This document shows, piece after piece, positions 16,654 to 26,063 of a stretch of DNA of 33,762 nt (within the stretch, counting starts at the first letter, position 1; the number at the start of each line of letters is the position of its first letter). The DNA is from Fimenecus sp964457415 (GTDB taxonomy: Bacteria > Bacillota > Clostridia > Oscillospirales > Acutalibacteraceae): the NCBI GenBank assembly GCA_964457415.1, contig CAYWFB010000011.1, forward strand, positions 1 through 33,762, read 5' to 3'. The position numbers and the translations under genes were made by a program. The notes beneath the pieces were generated by a model, which was given only the letters and a program-made list of their open reading frames with translations, did no database searches and was not told where the DNA came from.

Positions 16654-17351
16654 AAAGCACCACCTTCATTTATATTTTCATTATTTTTTGATTTATTTTT
16701 AATTCCCTTAAGGAATTTGAGAACAACTTTAACTAAAAGCCTGAACACAAGAACAACTATTGCATTTGTAAAGAATATTGGTCGTAAAGAAATGCTGAAT
16801 GCAAACTGTGCGGTGTTCTTAAGACCCAGAAAGTCAGGTTCAACCTCAACATCATACTTTTTAACCTTCATATTTGAACAAATAAAAGACAATGCAGGAA
16901 AAATCTTTTGACAAGTTCTGCCGTATTCTAATGCAGTTTCAGCAGCGTCGCAACCCCCAGTAACCGTCATCCACAAATAAATCTCGCGAATGATTATATG
17001 TTTTTTAAATGAGGATAACATTTTACCAACAGAAGCTGCGGCATTATTGATTAACTGAATAACACCATCGAAGCCTTGATTATTATAAAACTTAACAAAT
17101 ATATTTTCTTTCTTTTCGGCAGGTGTTTCTTCTGCTACAGCAGGCTCTTCAGTTTTCTCTTTTTCGGGTTTAGGCTTTTTCTCTTTTTTAGGCTTGTCCT
17201 TCTTTTTTGCAGGTAAAATCTGAATTTTAAGGAATAACCATTTAATATCAAGCTTAAATTCATCAAAAAATTCGCCATTAATTGTAATACGAATACTAAA
17301 CAGCAAAACAAAGAAAGCAATTATGCCGAGAATTATATATAATGCAGTCAA
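16650..17351 (-). CDS. ytfI: DUF2953 membrane protein, YtfI-like
   Basis: The 233-residue product has an N-terminal membrane helix (about 3-21), a highly charged Lys/Glu/Pro linker (about 54-88), a GGCDAAETALEYGRTCQ segment and a second hydrophobic helix (about 195-213). This matches DUF2953, the family of B. subtilis YtfI, which lies next to ytfJ there too. It starts with TTG, supported by a strong GGAGGTG five bases upstream. The tail ends in Lys/Asn-rich sequence and overlaps ytfJ by four bases. Function is unknown; a sporulation link rests on its neighbour. Confidence 0.85.
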   Translation of the reverse strand: MTALYIILGIIAFFVLLFSIRITINGEFFDEFKLDIKWLFLKIQILPAKKKDKPKKEKKPKPEKEKTEEPAVAEETPAEKKENIFVKFYNNQGFDGVIQLINNAAASVGKMLSSFKKHIIIREIYLWMTVTGGCDAAETALEYGRTCQKIFPALSFICSNMKVKKYDVEVEPDFLGLKNTAQFAFSISLRPIFFTNAIVVLVFRLLVKVVLKFLKGIKNKSKNNENINEGGAL

Positions 17352-17383
17352 AAGAACACCTCCTTTAAAGTAATATGTATTAT

Positions 17384-17944
17384 TTATTCAACTATTTCTT
17401 CTGATACTTCTTCGTCCTGAACACTCTCTTCAGGCTTTTCAGGGATTGCAGGCAACTCGTCAAGTGAAGAAATTGAAAAACATCTTAAGAAATCAGGAGT
17501 AGTGCCATAAACCAATGGTCTACCCGGCAAATCAAGCCTGCCCTTTTCTTCAATAAGCTTTTTCTGGCAAAGCGTTGAAATAACACCACTGCAATCAACA
17601 CCACGTACCTGCTCAATAAAAGACTTGGTAACAGGCTGATTATATGCCACAACTGCTAAAACCTCAAATGCCGCTTGTGACAAGGGTGTATTTTTACGAA
17701 ACTCAAGCACATCACGAATTACCTCTGCGTATTCAGTTCTTGAAGAAAGCTGATACATATTATCAAGCTTTAAAACACAAATACCGCTATTTTGTTCGTC
17801 AAGCTTTGCCGATAAATTTAAAATAATCTGTTCACAAACCTCGGGCTCAATTTCAAGAGCCTCTGCTATTCTTTCAAGCTCAACCGGCTCACCCGACGCA
17901 AAAAGAATTGCCTCAATTGCAGCCTGTAATTTACTTGCTTTCAT
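17384..17944 (-). CDS. scpB: segregation and condensation protein B
   Basis: ScpB is the winged-helix partner of ScpA and SMC in the bacterial condensin that organises and separates chromosomes. The product contains AAIEAILFASGEPVELERI at the N-terminus, SRTEYAEVIRD, PLSQAAFEVLAVVAYNQPVTK (a conserved helix-turn block), RGVDCSGVISTL, and LPGRPLVYGTT before an acidic tail. ATG 17944 overlaps the scpA stop (TAATG) and has GAGG about ten bases upstream; a second ATG at 17953 is only two bases from that GAGG. The shorter start gives 186 residues. Confidence 0.94.
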   Translation of the reverse strand: MKASKLQAAIEAILFASGEPVELERIAEALEIEPEVCEQIILNLSAKLDEQNSGICVLKLDNMYQLSSRTEYAEVIRDVLEFRKNTPLSQAAFEVLAVVAYNQPVTKSFIEQVRGVDCSGVISTLCQKKLIEEKGRLDLPGRPLVYGTTPDFLRCFSISSLDELPAIPEKPEESVQDEEVSEEIVE

Positions 17945-18681
17945 TAATTCCATTCCTCACTTATATCTGTAAAATCCGAATCAAGAAGCTCAACCTGCGC
18001 TTCTTCGCCATCACCTGTAACCTTAACCTTTTTTGATTTTGTAAGCTCAAGCACCGCAAGAAAGGTTGCAACAATATCTGAACGGGATTCGGCATCGTCA
18101 AAAAGAGAATGCCATTTTGTCTTTTGCCCTTTTATAGTAAGCTTTTTAAAGATTTTTGAAATCTTTGAACCAACTGACACAACTTTTTTAACAACGATTT
18201 CTCTGAACGCCTCAATTGGTGGTGGTAACGCCTTAAGCTTTTTACCTGCTGCCGCAACATAGGCATTAAACAACTCTGACGGGTCATGAAGTCTTTTATA
18301 AGTCTGGTCAGGGTCAATTTTTTCTGCTTTTCTTATGAAAGTTGAAAATCCATCCGTATTCTCAGAAAGCTTTTCAGCCATCATTTTCATATCTCTGTAT
18401 TCAATAAGTTCACCCTGAAGTTCTTTTTTCAGTTCTTCAGCCTCGGTGTAAACAGGCAATAATGATACTGACTTTAAGTATACAAGACGTGCCGCCATTT
18501 CAAGAAATTCAGAAGCTACATACATATCCTCTTCTTGCATAAGGCGAACGTATTCCACATACTGCTCTACAAGAGTAACTATTGGAATATCATAAATATT
18601 CAATTTATGCTTTGAAATCAGATGCAAAAGCAAGTCCATAGGACCTTCAAACACATCTAATTTGTAAGAAATCTTATCCAT
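17944..18681 (-). CDS. scpA: segregation and condensation protein A
   Basis: ScpA is the kleisin that bridges the SMC heads. The N-terminal SMC-binding part has FEGPMDLLLHLISKHKLNIYDIPI (about 10-33) and EFLEMAARLVYLKSVSLLP (about 63-81), both strongly conserved. The C-terminal winged helix ends with TFLAVLELTKSKKVKV. The 245-residue length is normal. It ends on the scpB start, so the two subunits are translated together. The M50 peptidase gene just upstream is also its neighbour in many Clostridia. Confidence 0.95.
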   Translation of the reverse strand: MDKISYKLDVFEGPMDLLLHLISKHKLNIYDIPIVTLVEQYVEYVRLMQEEDMYVASEFLEMAARLVYLKSVSLLPVYTEAEELKKELQGELIEYRDMKMMAEKLSENTDGFSTFIRKAEKIDPDQTYKRLHDPSELFNAYVAAAGKKLKALPPPIEAFREIVVKKVVSVGSKISKIFKKLTIKGQKTKWHSLFDDAESRSDIVATFLAVLELTKSKKVKVTGDGEEAQVELLDSDFTDISEEWN

Positions 18682-18685
18682 AAAA

Positions 18686-19357
18686 TCAACCTAATAACTT
18701 AAAAGGTAAGCTTGCGATTTTTGTAAACAAATTTAAAATTGCCGAAGAAGCCAATGATAATGGTGTTGAAAGTATGCCGGTAACAATAAGAATAAACACA
18801 ACAATTACAATATATCTTTCATACTGTAGAAATTTGTAATAATATTTTGCAGGAATTAACAATTGAAGAATTCTTGACCCATCAAGGGGCGGAATTGGCA
18901 ACAAATTAAATACTGCAAGGTTAACATTAACTATTGCTGCGTAAAAGAAGAAAACATTAAATGCACTTGTTATGGTAGTACGCTTTAAATACCCAAAAAG
19001 CACAGAAAGAAATGTAAAAATAAAGCCCATAATGAGATTGGAAATAGGACCCGCAATTGCAGTTAAAGCCATACCCTTTTTACTGTCTTTAAAGTTTCTT
19101 GGATTAACACTTACGGGCTTTGCATAACCAAATCCGCAAAGAATAATCATAAGAGCACCTATGGGTGAAATGTGAGCCATAGGGTTAAGAGTAAGTCTGC
19201 CTGAAAGACGAGGTGTCTGGTCACCGAGCTTTGTAGCAATCAAAGCGTGCGCATATTCGTGTATGGGCATTGTGCAAAAAATTACAAAAAGTCTTGAAAA
19301 CAGTTTGATAATCAACGTGAGAAAATCTGCGTTACCACTAAAAATGTCAAGAAGCAT
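18686..19357 (-). CDS. site-2 protease family (M50) membrane metallopeptidase
   Basis: The 223-residue protein is an intramembrane zinc peptidase of the small SpoIVFB/YwhC-like type. The HEYAH zinc motif is at 33-37 and the third ligand lies in NLLPIPPLDGSRIL. Hydrophobic helices lie at about 12-32, 63-78, 101-122, 132-150 and 180-200. No PDZ domain is seen. AAAGGGGAG precedes the ATG. It is commonly found upstream of scpA in Firmicutes. The substrate is unknown; YwhC-like members have not been tied to a single pathway. Confidence 0.9.
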   Translation of the reverse strand: MLLDIFSGNADFLTLIIKLFSRLFVIFCTMPIHEYAHALIATKLGDQTPRLSGRLTLNPMAHISPIGALMIILCGFGYAKPVSVNPRNFKDSKKGMALTAIAGPISNLIMGFIFTFLSVLFGYLKRTTITSAFNVFFFYAAIVNVNLAVFNLLPIPPLDGSRILQLLIPAKYYYKFLQYERYIVIVVFILIVTGILSTPLSLASSAILNLFTKIASLPFKLLG

Positions 19358-19388
19358 GAGGCTCCCCTTTCTAATTCTTAAAAGAATA

Positions 19389-20219
19389 TTATATTCTAAA
19401 TGTTACAATTCTGTCAATATTATTAAAATCAAAAAGAACTTCTTTTTCAACGAATTTTCCATCAAAAATTTTAATTATATCCTTACTTTGGTGTTCGCCA
19501 CATTCAAATGCACAAAAACCATTTTTACAAATTTTATTGACACATCTTTCTGAAATACATCTGTAAAAATCAAGACCGTCTGTACCGCCATCAAGAGCTG
19601 TCGCCGGTTCATTAAGGACTTCTTTTTGAAGTGTATTGATTTCTTCTGTGTTGATATATGGTGGATTTGAAAGAAGCAAATCACAATCAGGTAAAGAAGA
19701 AAAATCAAAATCAAATAAATCACCGTGAATTAAAACGGTGTTGTCGAGCTTTAATAATTCTTTGTTTTTCTTTAGATATGAAAAAGCTTTATCTTCTTTT
19801 TCAAGCAAATAAACTGTTGCGTCTTTACGGTGGGAGGCAATAGTTAATCCAATGCACCCCGTACCTGCACAAAGGTCATAAATAACGGGATTTTTAATAT
19901 CTTTTAATTTTTCAAGAGCAAAATCAACAAGCATTTCGGTTTCGGACCTTGGAATTAAAACTCCCTCACCTACCACAAATGTAAGGTCATAAAAATCCCA
20001 TTTACCTAAAATATATTGCAATGGCTCGCCGTTTTCTCTTCTATTAATTATGTCATTAACAAGCTTTTCTTGTTCTTTGGTTGCCTGCTCTTCTGACAGT
20101 AATATTTTTCCCTTCGATAACCCGAGTAAATCATTAAAAATGCATTGTGCTTCAAAATCACCGCACCCTCCGAAGTAAAGCTTGTCAGAACAATGCTTAT
20201 ATAACTGCTTCAGCGTCAT
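19389..20219 (-). CDS. prmC: peptide chain release factor N5-glutamine methyltransferase
   Basis: PrmC methylates the GGQ glutamine of release factors RF1 and RF2, raising their termination activity. The N-terminal helical domain (about 1-75) is followed by GEPLQYILGKWDFYDL, the SAM site IYDLCAGTGCIGLTIA and the catalytic NPPYI motif. Length 276 is typical. The ATG overlaps the yqhQ stop (ATGA). prfA, usually the next gene after prmC in Firmicutes, is absent; an M50 peptidase gene follows instead. Confidence 0.95.
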   Translation of the reverse strand: MTLKQLYKHCSDKLYFGGCGDFEAQCIFNDLLGLSKGKILLSEEQATKEQEKLVNDIINRRENGEPLQYILGKWDFYDLTFVVGEGVLIPRSETEMLVDFALEKLKDIKNPVIYDLCAGTGCIGLTIASHRKDATVYLLEKEDKAFSYLKKNKELLKLDNTVLIHGDLFDFDFSSLPDCDLLLSNPPYINTEEINTLQKEVLNEPATALDGGTDGLDFYRCISERCVNKICKNGFCAFECGEHQSKDIIKIFDGKFVEKEVLFDFNNIDRIVTFRI

Positions 20220-21196
20220 TTTATTTTATCGTCCTCGGGATTATCAGTAATAACCGCCTTAATAGCTTCAATAGCAACCTCGATAATATCATCGGTGGGC
20301 TCAACTGTCGTAATTCTCTGCATCAACAAACCAGGATATGAAAGAATTTTGACAAATCCATTATCATGCTTGCCAGCAAATTTGATGAATTCATAACCAA
20401 TACCCATTACAAGCGGAAGAATTGCAATTTTCACGGCAATCCAAAGCACGCGATTAACCTCGGCTAATGCGGGGAAAATCAATACCAGAGCAGAAGAAAC
20501 AAGTACGCTGATAATAATCATTACAAACATAAAAGCAGTACCGCATCTTGGATGAAAACGTGACATTTTGCGTACATTTTCCACTGTCAGTTCAAGCCCG
20601 TTTTCATAGCAGAAAATAGTTTTATGTTCAGCACCATGATACATAAACGTGCGCTTGATCATATCCATTTTTGAAACAAGGTACATATAAAGAATAAAAA
20701 TAATTATTCTCACAAAGCCTTCAATCAATGGATGAAACCTACTAATATCAATGCTTTTCAATAAATAATTATCAATTAAATCTACCGTAAGCGTGGGAAG
20801 ATACATAAAAATTAAAAATGCAAGTGCAACGCCCAAAACCATTGAGATTACGCCTACAACGTTCATCATTTTTTCACCAAAATGGTCATTAATCCATTTA
20901 TCGAGTTTGGACATATCCTCTTCTTTTTCTTCTTCGGTTAAAGCTTTGTCGGCTGACTTCATCATATATTTATATCCGGTAATCATCGACTCGGCAAAGC
21001 CCACAACACCTCTGATAATTGGCCAACCAAAAAACCTGAATTTGCTTTTAAGAGGAACATATTTATCAATTTCCGTTTCAATTGTACCATCGGGCATACG
21101 AACTGACATTGCGTTGCCTTTTGGTCCTCTCATCATTATTCCTTCAATTAGTGCTTGTCCTCCAATTGAGGTCTTATGTTTAACATTGTTACTCAA
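20216..21196 (-). CDS. yqhQ: DUF1385 family membrane protein, YqhQ-like
   Basis: The 326-residue product starts with a GGQALIEGIMMRGPKG block, the hallmark of DUF1385. A KMDMIKRTFMYHGAEHKTIF segment and a TVENVRKMSRFHPRCGTAFMFV block follow; both are characteristic. There are about five hydrophobic helices (near 115-135, 155-178, 230-255, 262-290). It starts at TTG 21196 with AAGGAG eight bases upstream. yqhQ precedes prmC in many Clostridia, but its biochemical role is unknown; the conserved His and Cys residues suggest metal binding. Confidence 0.92.
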   Translation of the reverse strand: MSNNVKHKTSIGGQALIEGIMMRGPKGNAMSVRMPDGTIETEIDKYVPLKSKFRFFGWPIIRGVVGFAESMITGYKYMMKSADKALTEEEKEEDMSKLDKWINDHFGEKMMNVVGVISMVLGVALAFLIFMYLPTLTVDLIDNYLLKSIDISRFHPLIEGFVRIIIFILYMYLVSKMDMIKRTFMYHGAEHKTIFCYENGLELTVENVRKMSRFHPRCGTAFMFVMIIISVLVSSALVLIFPALAEVNRVLWIAVKIAILPLVMGIGYEFIKFAGKHDNGFVKILSYPGLLMQRITTVEPTDDIIEVAIEAIKAVITDNPEDDKIK

Positions 21197-21208
21197 AACT
21201 ATTACTCC

Positions 21209-22618
21209 TTATTTTGTGTTTCGTGGTAAAATTAACTCGGTTTTTGTTCCTGCACCGATTTTGCTTTCAATAAGCATTTCACCGCCGTGAAGTTTGATTA
21301 TTTCATCAGTAACCGCAAGACCAATACCGCTTCCGCGGGCACTGTTATTTGCTTTATAAAACTTTTCTCGAATTTTCGGCAAATCATTCTTTGAAATACC
21401 ACAACCGTTATCGGAAATACTTATTTTTACCGATTTATTGGTGCATTCAAGTTGCACCTTAACAAATCCGCCTTTTTTATTATACTTAAAGCTATTGTCA
21501 ATGATATTTACAAAAGCTTGTTTAAGTCTGTTTTTATCGCCGTTAATATTTATTGCATTTTGCGGAATGTCAACTATAAGTTCAATTCCCTCACGCTCAG
21601 AACGCTCACGGAAAACCTCAAGCACCTCCGAAAGCTCTTTAACAATATCAATTCGTGAGGTTTTTAAGGTCATTTTACCGCTTTCCATACGCGAGAAATC
21701 AAGAAGTTCTTCAACCAAATCGGTAAGACGTTCAGATTCATTTACAATAACATTGATTCCCTTATCAACTATTTCGTCATTTTCTTTTGCAGAACGAATT
21801 GTTTCTCCCCAACCCTTAATCGCGGTCAAAGGAGTTCGAAGTTCATGAGAAACTGTAGAAATGAATTCATTTTTCATTCTTTCGGCTTCGCCGATTTCAC
21901 GTGCCATATTGTTGATTGTATCGCATAATTGACCGATTTCATCATCATATTTATATTTTTCAATTGATGCCTTGAAATCACCTTTAGCAATTTTCGAAGC
22001 AGTTTCATTGATTTTTCTGACCGGTCTGATAATTGAATTAATAAAGAATGCACCGGACATAACAACAAAGCCTGCAAAAATCAGTATAAGAAAAAATATA
22101 AAAAACCATATTTTCCACAACTGCGAGTCAATATCTTCAAGGGAAATAATATAACGCACAGCCCCGCTCACACCATTCACATTTTCGGGCAGAATGTAGG
22201 TCATTGCCATAACTTTTTCACCGTTTTGCATTTCGCCTATCCACTCTGCTTTACCACTTTCATCGGCTTTCGCATATTTATAATCGGGATAGCTTTCACC
22301 TTTAACTGAAAAGCCAGTTGAAGAAACGACAACTTTTCCGTTTTTATCAATTACCCAGACCTCCATAATGTTTTTGTCAGAGAAATTATCAACGAAGTTC
22401 TTACTCATTTTTATAAAATTTTCATCACTTACCGCAGTTGAAGAATTGAAATTCGACAAAACCATTGTAGTTGCACGGGAATTCAAGGTCATTCTTACAG
22501 AGTTGTAATACTGAGTCTTAAAAATATACCCGATTGCAATGCCGATAATAATAATTAACACAATTATTCCAGTAAGAACAGTTAATGACCATCTTTTAAC
22601 AATACTGTTTTTAATCAT
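21209..22618 (-). CDS. membrane sensor histidine kinase
   Basis: The 469-residue kinase has a transmembrane helix at about 12-32, an extracellular sensor of about 135 residues with a PAS/Cache-like beta pattern (VWVIDKNGKVVVSS), a second helix at about 170-193, HAMP (about 195-247), a HisKA domain with the phospho-accepting His258 in VSHELRTPL, and an ATPase domain with NIIDNSFKYNKKGG, SDNGCGIS and GSGIGLAV. AGGTGG precedes the ATG. The response regulator gene is immediately upstream (32 bases). The stimulus cannot be read from the sequence; the lipoprotein two genes upstream is a candidate input. Confidence 0.93.
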   Translation of the reverse strand: MIKNSIVKRWSLTVLTGIIVLIIIIGIAIGYIFKTQYYNSVRMTLNSRATTMVLSNFNSSTAVSDENFIKMSKNFVDNFSDKNIMEVWVIDKNGKVVVSSTGFSVKGESYPDYKYAKADESGKAEWIGEMQNGEKVMAMTYILPENVNGVSGAVRYIISLEDIDSQLWKIWFFIFFLILIFAGFVVMSGAFFINSIIRPVRKINETASKIAKGDFKASIEKYKYDDEIGQLCDTINNMAREIGEAERMKNEFISTVSHELRTPLTAIKGWGETIRSAKENDEIVDKGINVIVNESERLTDLVEELLDFSRMESGKMTLKTSRIDIVKELSEVLEVFRERSEREGIELIVDIPQNAININGDKNRLKQAFVNIIDNSFKYNKKGGFVKVQLECTNKSVKISISDNGCGISKNDLPKIREKFYKANNSARGSGIGLAVTDEIIKLHGGEMLIESKIGAGTKTELILPRNTK

Positions 22619-22650
22619 ATCGGCACCACCTTTTAATTAGTTTTACGTTT

Positions 22651-23355
22651 TTAAACCATCCATTTATATCCCATACCCCAGATTGTAGTTAAATGCTTGG
22701 GCTGTGATGGCTCATCTTCAATTTTATTTCTTAATCTGTGAATATTAACGTCAACAACCTTTTCGTCTCCATAATATGACTCACCCCAGACAAATTTCAG
22801 AATTTCATTTCTGTCAAGAGCCACATTGGGATTTGAGAAAAAGTACTCCATAATCTGAAATTCAACCTGTGTCAAATCAATTGGCACACCATTTTTGGTC
22901 AATGTATGACTTCTTAAATCAAGAACAAACTCATTAAGAGAAATTGAATTATCAACAGTTTTTTCCACCGTATTTTCAGCAGTAAGTGAAACTCGTCTAT
23001 AAACCGCATCAATTCTTGCCATAAGCTCAGACGGTGAAAATGGCTTGGTGACATAATCATCAGCACCCACCATAAGCCCTGTTACCTTATCCATCTCCTG
23101 TGTTCTTGCAGTAAGCATAATAATGCCGAGGCGTTTACTCTTGTTACGAAGATATTTACAAACCTCAAGACCATCAATAACGGGCATCATAATATCAAGA
23201 ATTGCTATGTCAATTTCACTGCTGTATTCGTCAAATAGCTTTATAGCTTCTTCTCCGTTTGAAGCCTCAAAAACTTCATAGCCGCTACGTTTTAAGTTGA
23301 TTACCACAAAATCGCGGATAGAAGCTTCGTCTTCTGCAATTAAAACACATTTCAT
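22651..23355 (-). CDS. OmpR/PhoB-family response regulator
   Basis: The 234-residue regulator has a receiver domain (about 1-120) with the phospho-accepting Asp54 in AILDIMMPVIDG, the acidic pocket EDE near residue 8-10, and Lys in VTKPFSP. A winged-helix DNA-binding domain follows (about 135-232) with LTQVEFQIMEYFFSNPNVAL and VDVNIHRLRNKIED. It is the partner of the adjacent histidine kinase. It starts three bases after the lipoprotein gene stops, with AGGTGT as the ribosome binding site. Confidence 0.95.
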   Translation of the reverse strand: MKCVLIAEDEASIRDFVVINLKRSGYEVFEASNGEEAIKLFDEYSSEIDIAILDIMMPVIDGLEVCKYLRNKSKRLGIIMLTARTQEMDKVTGLMVGADDYVTKPFSPSELMARIDAVYRRVSLTAENTVEKTVDNSISLNEFVLDLRSHTLTKNGVPIDLTQVEFQIMEYFFSNPNVALDRNEILKFVWGESYYGDEKVVDVNIHRLRNKIEDEPSQPKHLTTIWGMGYKWMV

Positions 23356-23358
23356 AAA

Positions 23359-24738
23359 TTACACCTGCTCTGTAATAACAAAATTTTTGGTGATATATTC
23401 AATAATACTTTCGGTATTTTCATCATTGAGCATCATATAGCCATAAACATAAGCACCTTTTTCATCAAGCTTGGTATAACCAAAATCATTTTCTTCCCAA
23501 TTAAGCTTTGAAAATGCTCTTAATGAAAATAGTTCTCCACCCAAAGTACCGTTTTCGTCAAGTGAATGAAAAGTAAGAGTAGTTGTGTCAGTATTGTAAA
23601 CAACAGTTATTTTACCTATTGCTTCTTCAGAGAATACAAACATATAACCATATGTAGAATTTAATAAGCATTTAAAATCAGCTATAACTGTATTTTCTTG
23701 AAGTTCTGACCAAACAGTGAGATTTAAAGGCATTGATTCGTCAGACTCTCCTGAAATGCTTGTTCCCGAAATCAGAGTTTCCAAAGTAGGAATTTCAATA
23801 ATGCCGTCATTATCAATATCCTGAGAGCTTGTACGCACATCACGAAGTGTCAGAGGGGCATCTGAAATATTACTTTCATATAAAGGTAATGTGATTTCAA
23901 AATCACTATGGGAAATATCTATTACCTCAGTTAACACACCGGTTTCACTGATAAGGCCATCAATATAAAGTCTTGTATGAGCTCCATCTGCTGAAAAATA
24001 ATTATCTGTTACAATACTCAGTATTTCAACCATACCGGTCATTGTAAACTCTTCTTCATTCACAATCTCATATGCAGAATTAAAACTGATAATTCTGCCC
24101 ACTGTTGTTTTTGTCTGATTTGAAAGGTCAATATTTAATACGAAAAGCTCATCAGCATTATCACCATTCAAATCATCAATGAAAGCCTTGGTAAATACTT
24201 CGGTTTTTATTAATGTCAAAGCGCTTCCATTATAGCTGTATATTGTCATTGTACGGTTACGAGAAGAGCCAAAATCAGAGAAATTTGCAAGTTCTGTTTG
24301 CGATGTGGAATTCCAGCTTATTACAAGTTCCTTAACACTATCACCGTTAATATCAGCAAAGTTCACCTCATAAATATCTGTGCCCCTGCCCTTAATATTT
24401 GAAATACAAGACCAGTTATCGTCAATCTTTTTAAATGTGCTTACATACGCCACATCTTCAACAGCGGGATTAGAATAAAAAACGAACGCCTCTTGTTTGT
24501 TGTCATTATCAAGGTCATAAAACAGATACGAAGAACGGTTGTCACCGCTCATTGGGGTTTTCATTATAACACTTTCACTGTAATTTACTGAATTTTCAAA
24601 CGCTTCTTGTAACAGACTACTGTCACCACTAAGTTTTGGAGGACGCATAAGACTATCAACCGAAGCAATGTGGAAGTCACACCCAGACAAGGTAAGACAG
24701 ACAATTGCCACAAGAATTACAGCTATTATTTTTCTCAT
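23359..24738 (-). CDS. lipoprotein with calcium-binding-like DxDxDxxxE repeats
   Basis: The N-terminus is a lipoprotein signal with an LSGC lipobox at 17-20, so the protein should be anchored outside the membrane by Cys20. Four D-x-[DN]-x-D-x-x-x-E elements occur at about 75-83, 129-137, 189-197 and 307-315. These resemble the Ca-binding loops of FG-GAP/VCBS beta-propeller repeats, each followed by a hydrophobic strand. The mature 439 residues are otherwise beta-rich, with no catalytic motif I recognise. It lies between cdaR and a two-component pair, with a GAGGTGA site before the ATG. A sensory or cell-wall-associated role is inference. Confidence 0.85.
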   Translation of the reverse strand: MRKIIAVILVAIVCLTLSGCDFHIASVDSLMRPPKLSGDSSLLQEAFENSVNYSESVIMKTPMSGDNRSSYLFYDLDNDNKQEAFVFYSNPAVEDVAYVSTFKKIDDNWSCISNIKGRGTDIYEVNFADINGDSVKELVISWNSTSQTELANFSDFGSSRNRTMTIYSYNGSALTLIKTEVFTKAFIDDLNGDNADELFVLNIDLSNQTKTTVGRIISFNSAYEIVNEEEFTMTGMVEILSIVTDNYFSADGAHTRLYIDGLISETGVLTEVIDISHSDFEITLPLYESNISDAPLTLRDVRTSSQDIDNDGIIEIPTLETLISGTSISGESDESMPLNLTVWSELQENTVIADFKCLLNSTYGYMFVFSEEAIGKITVVYNTDTTTLTFHSLDENGTLGGELFSLRAFSKLNWEENDFGYTKLDEKGAYVYGYMMLNDENTESIIEYITKNFVITEQV

Positions 24739-24758
24739 TGTCTGTCACCTCACCTTTT

Positions 24759-26063
24759 TTATTCTGTGGCTTCTACTGAAACCTTAATATCGTATTTACC
24801 AAAAGCCCAGCAATCATATTCACTACTAACAATTACAGTGCACTGCAAAGTTTTAGTATCGGCAGTAATTGTTTTATCGGTTGTATCAATTTCAATTGCT
24901 AAATCATCGGCGGTTATTAAATCAATATCCTCCTGAGGGCCAACAAGAGTTACTGTAATATCCTTTGCCGTATTAAGCGAAACATTAAAGTCGTCACGTG
25001 AATTTTTTATTTTTATGCTTGATACAGGAACAGAAAGAGTTTTTGAACTCATTGAAGTTGCGTTAATTGTAATTTTAAAACGCTTTACATTTGAATCCAT
25101 AATTTTATATGTATTAATTGAATCGGCATCAACTGTAAAGGTATTATAGCTGTCTGCAATATCAGCAAAATCAATTGTATCAACTATAAACGCCTTTGTT
25201 GTTTCAACTGCATCAACGGGAATTGCCACCTTAACGCTTGAAGGACTAACTGTATATTTCATCGGATTGCTAATAAAACCAGAAGGTGCATTTTTAAATT
25301 CAACTGCAGTCGGTAATGTTACAACCTTTAAAACAGGAACAGTCATTGTAATATTGTCGACAGTATTAATTTTTGAATACTCAAGTGTTGAACCATCATT
25401 TGTTATTATTTTGATTTCGGGGTCAAAGGTAGTTGTTTTTTCAAGCACACTGTTAACATTTACAGTAGCATACACGCTTGTGATTCTATTAATTTCAGTT
25501 GCGGGACCACTAATAAGCACCGTGTTTTTTGAGAACACAATATCACCAATAAGACAATCCTCGGGAACAATCGAATCAAGTGATGATTCGATATTGCCCG
25601 TAAGTGCCATTTCGACTTCTTTGTATGTATCAAAATATACCTCAATATATGTTGATGATGAAGATGCAATTGTGAAATCGTCAGCACTATTCTTTGGAGT
25701 AATTTTTAACTGAAGCGTTTTCGTACCTGAACTATCAACATAATTTGTGTTTGCCACTACATCAATATCATTAGCGTCAAGCGAAGAAAGAATATATTTT
25801 TTTCCTTTTACTGTAACATCTACAGTAAATTCTGATTCACCGAAAATTTGCAGACCTAACTGTTCGGGAATACTATTTTCAAGGTTAATCTGTACAGGAA
25901 TTCCTGTAATTACATTAGTAACCTCGGGACTTTTTTCAATTGCTACCCACATCCATAAAGCAAATGCGATAATAACAGAGGCAATCATTAAAAATCGGTT
26001 ATTTCTTATTAAGGCAGAAAATGAAAAGCCAGATTTTTTTGCAGTATCTTTTTTATTTTTCAT
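24759..26063 (-). CDS. cdaR: CdaA regulator, YbbR-domain protein
   Basis: CdaR is membrane-anchored and modulates the diadenylate cyclase CdaA. After a basic cytoplasmic start comes a transmembrane helix (about 23-43), then an extracellular region of about four YbbR-type beta repeats, marked by recurring VTVKGKKYILSSLDANDI- and VTLVGPQEDIDLITADD-type segments. The ATG at 26063 is preferred over GTG 26072 because GAGG lies eight bases upstream of it. The gene overlaps cdaA by 11 bases. In most Firmicutes glmM follows; here a lipoprotein gene follows. Confidence 0.92.
   Translation of the reverse strand: MKNKKDTAKKSGFSFSALIRNNRFLMIASVIIAFALWMWVAIEKSPEVTNVITGIPVQINLENSIPEQLGLQIFGESEFTVDVTVKGKKYILSSLDANDIDVVANTNYVDSSGTKTLQLKITPKNSADDFTIASSSSTYIEVYFDTYKEVEMALTGNIESSLDSIVPEDCLIGDIVFSKNTVLISGPATEINRITSVYATVNVNSVLEKTTTFDPEIKIITNDGSTLEYSKINTVDNITMTVPVLKVVTLPTAVEFKNAPSGFISNPMKYTVSPSSVKVAIPVDAVETTKAFIVDTIDFADIADSYNTFTVDADSINTYKIMDSNVKRFKITINATSMSSKTLSVPVSSIKIKNSRDDFNVSLNTAKDITVTLVGPQEDIDLITADDLAIEIDTTDKTITADTKTLQCTVIVSSEYDCWAFGKYDIKVSVEATE

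Noticed and set aside
19382..19396. AT-rich palindrome AGAATATAATATTCT at the prmC stop
   Set aside because: It has no G+C stem or T run, partly codes the end of prmC, and could be chance in AT-rich sequence.
21438..21848. Long plus-strand open frame opposite the histidine kinase
   Set aside because: It is the mirror of a well-supported kinase gene, has no family-like composition or ribosome binding site, and similar shadows occur opposite many genes here.
25267..25713. Long plus-strand open frame opposite cdaR
   Set aside because: Its low-complexity Ser/Val/Ile composition reflects the antisense of YbbR repeats, with no start signal.
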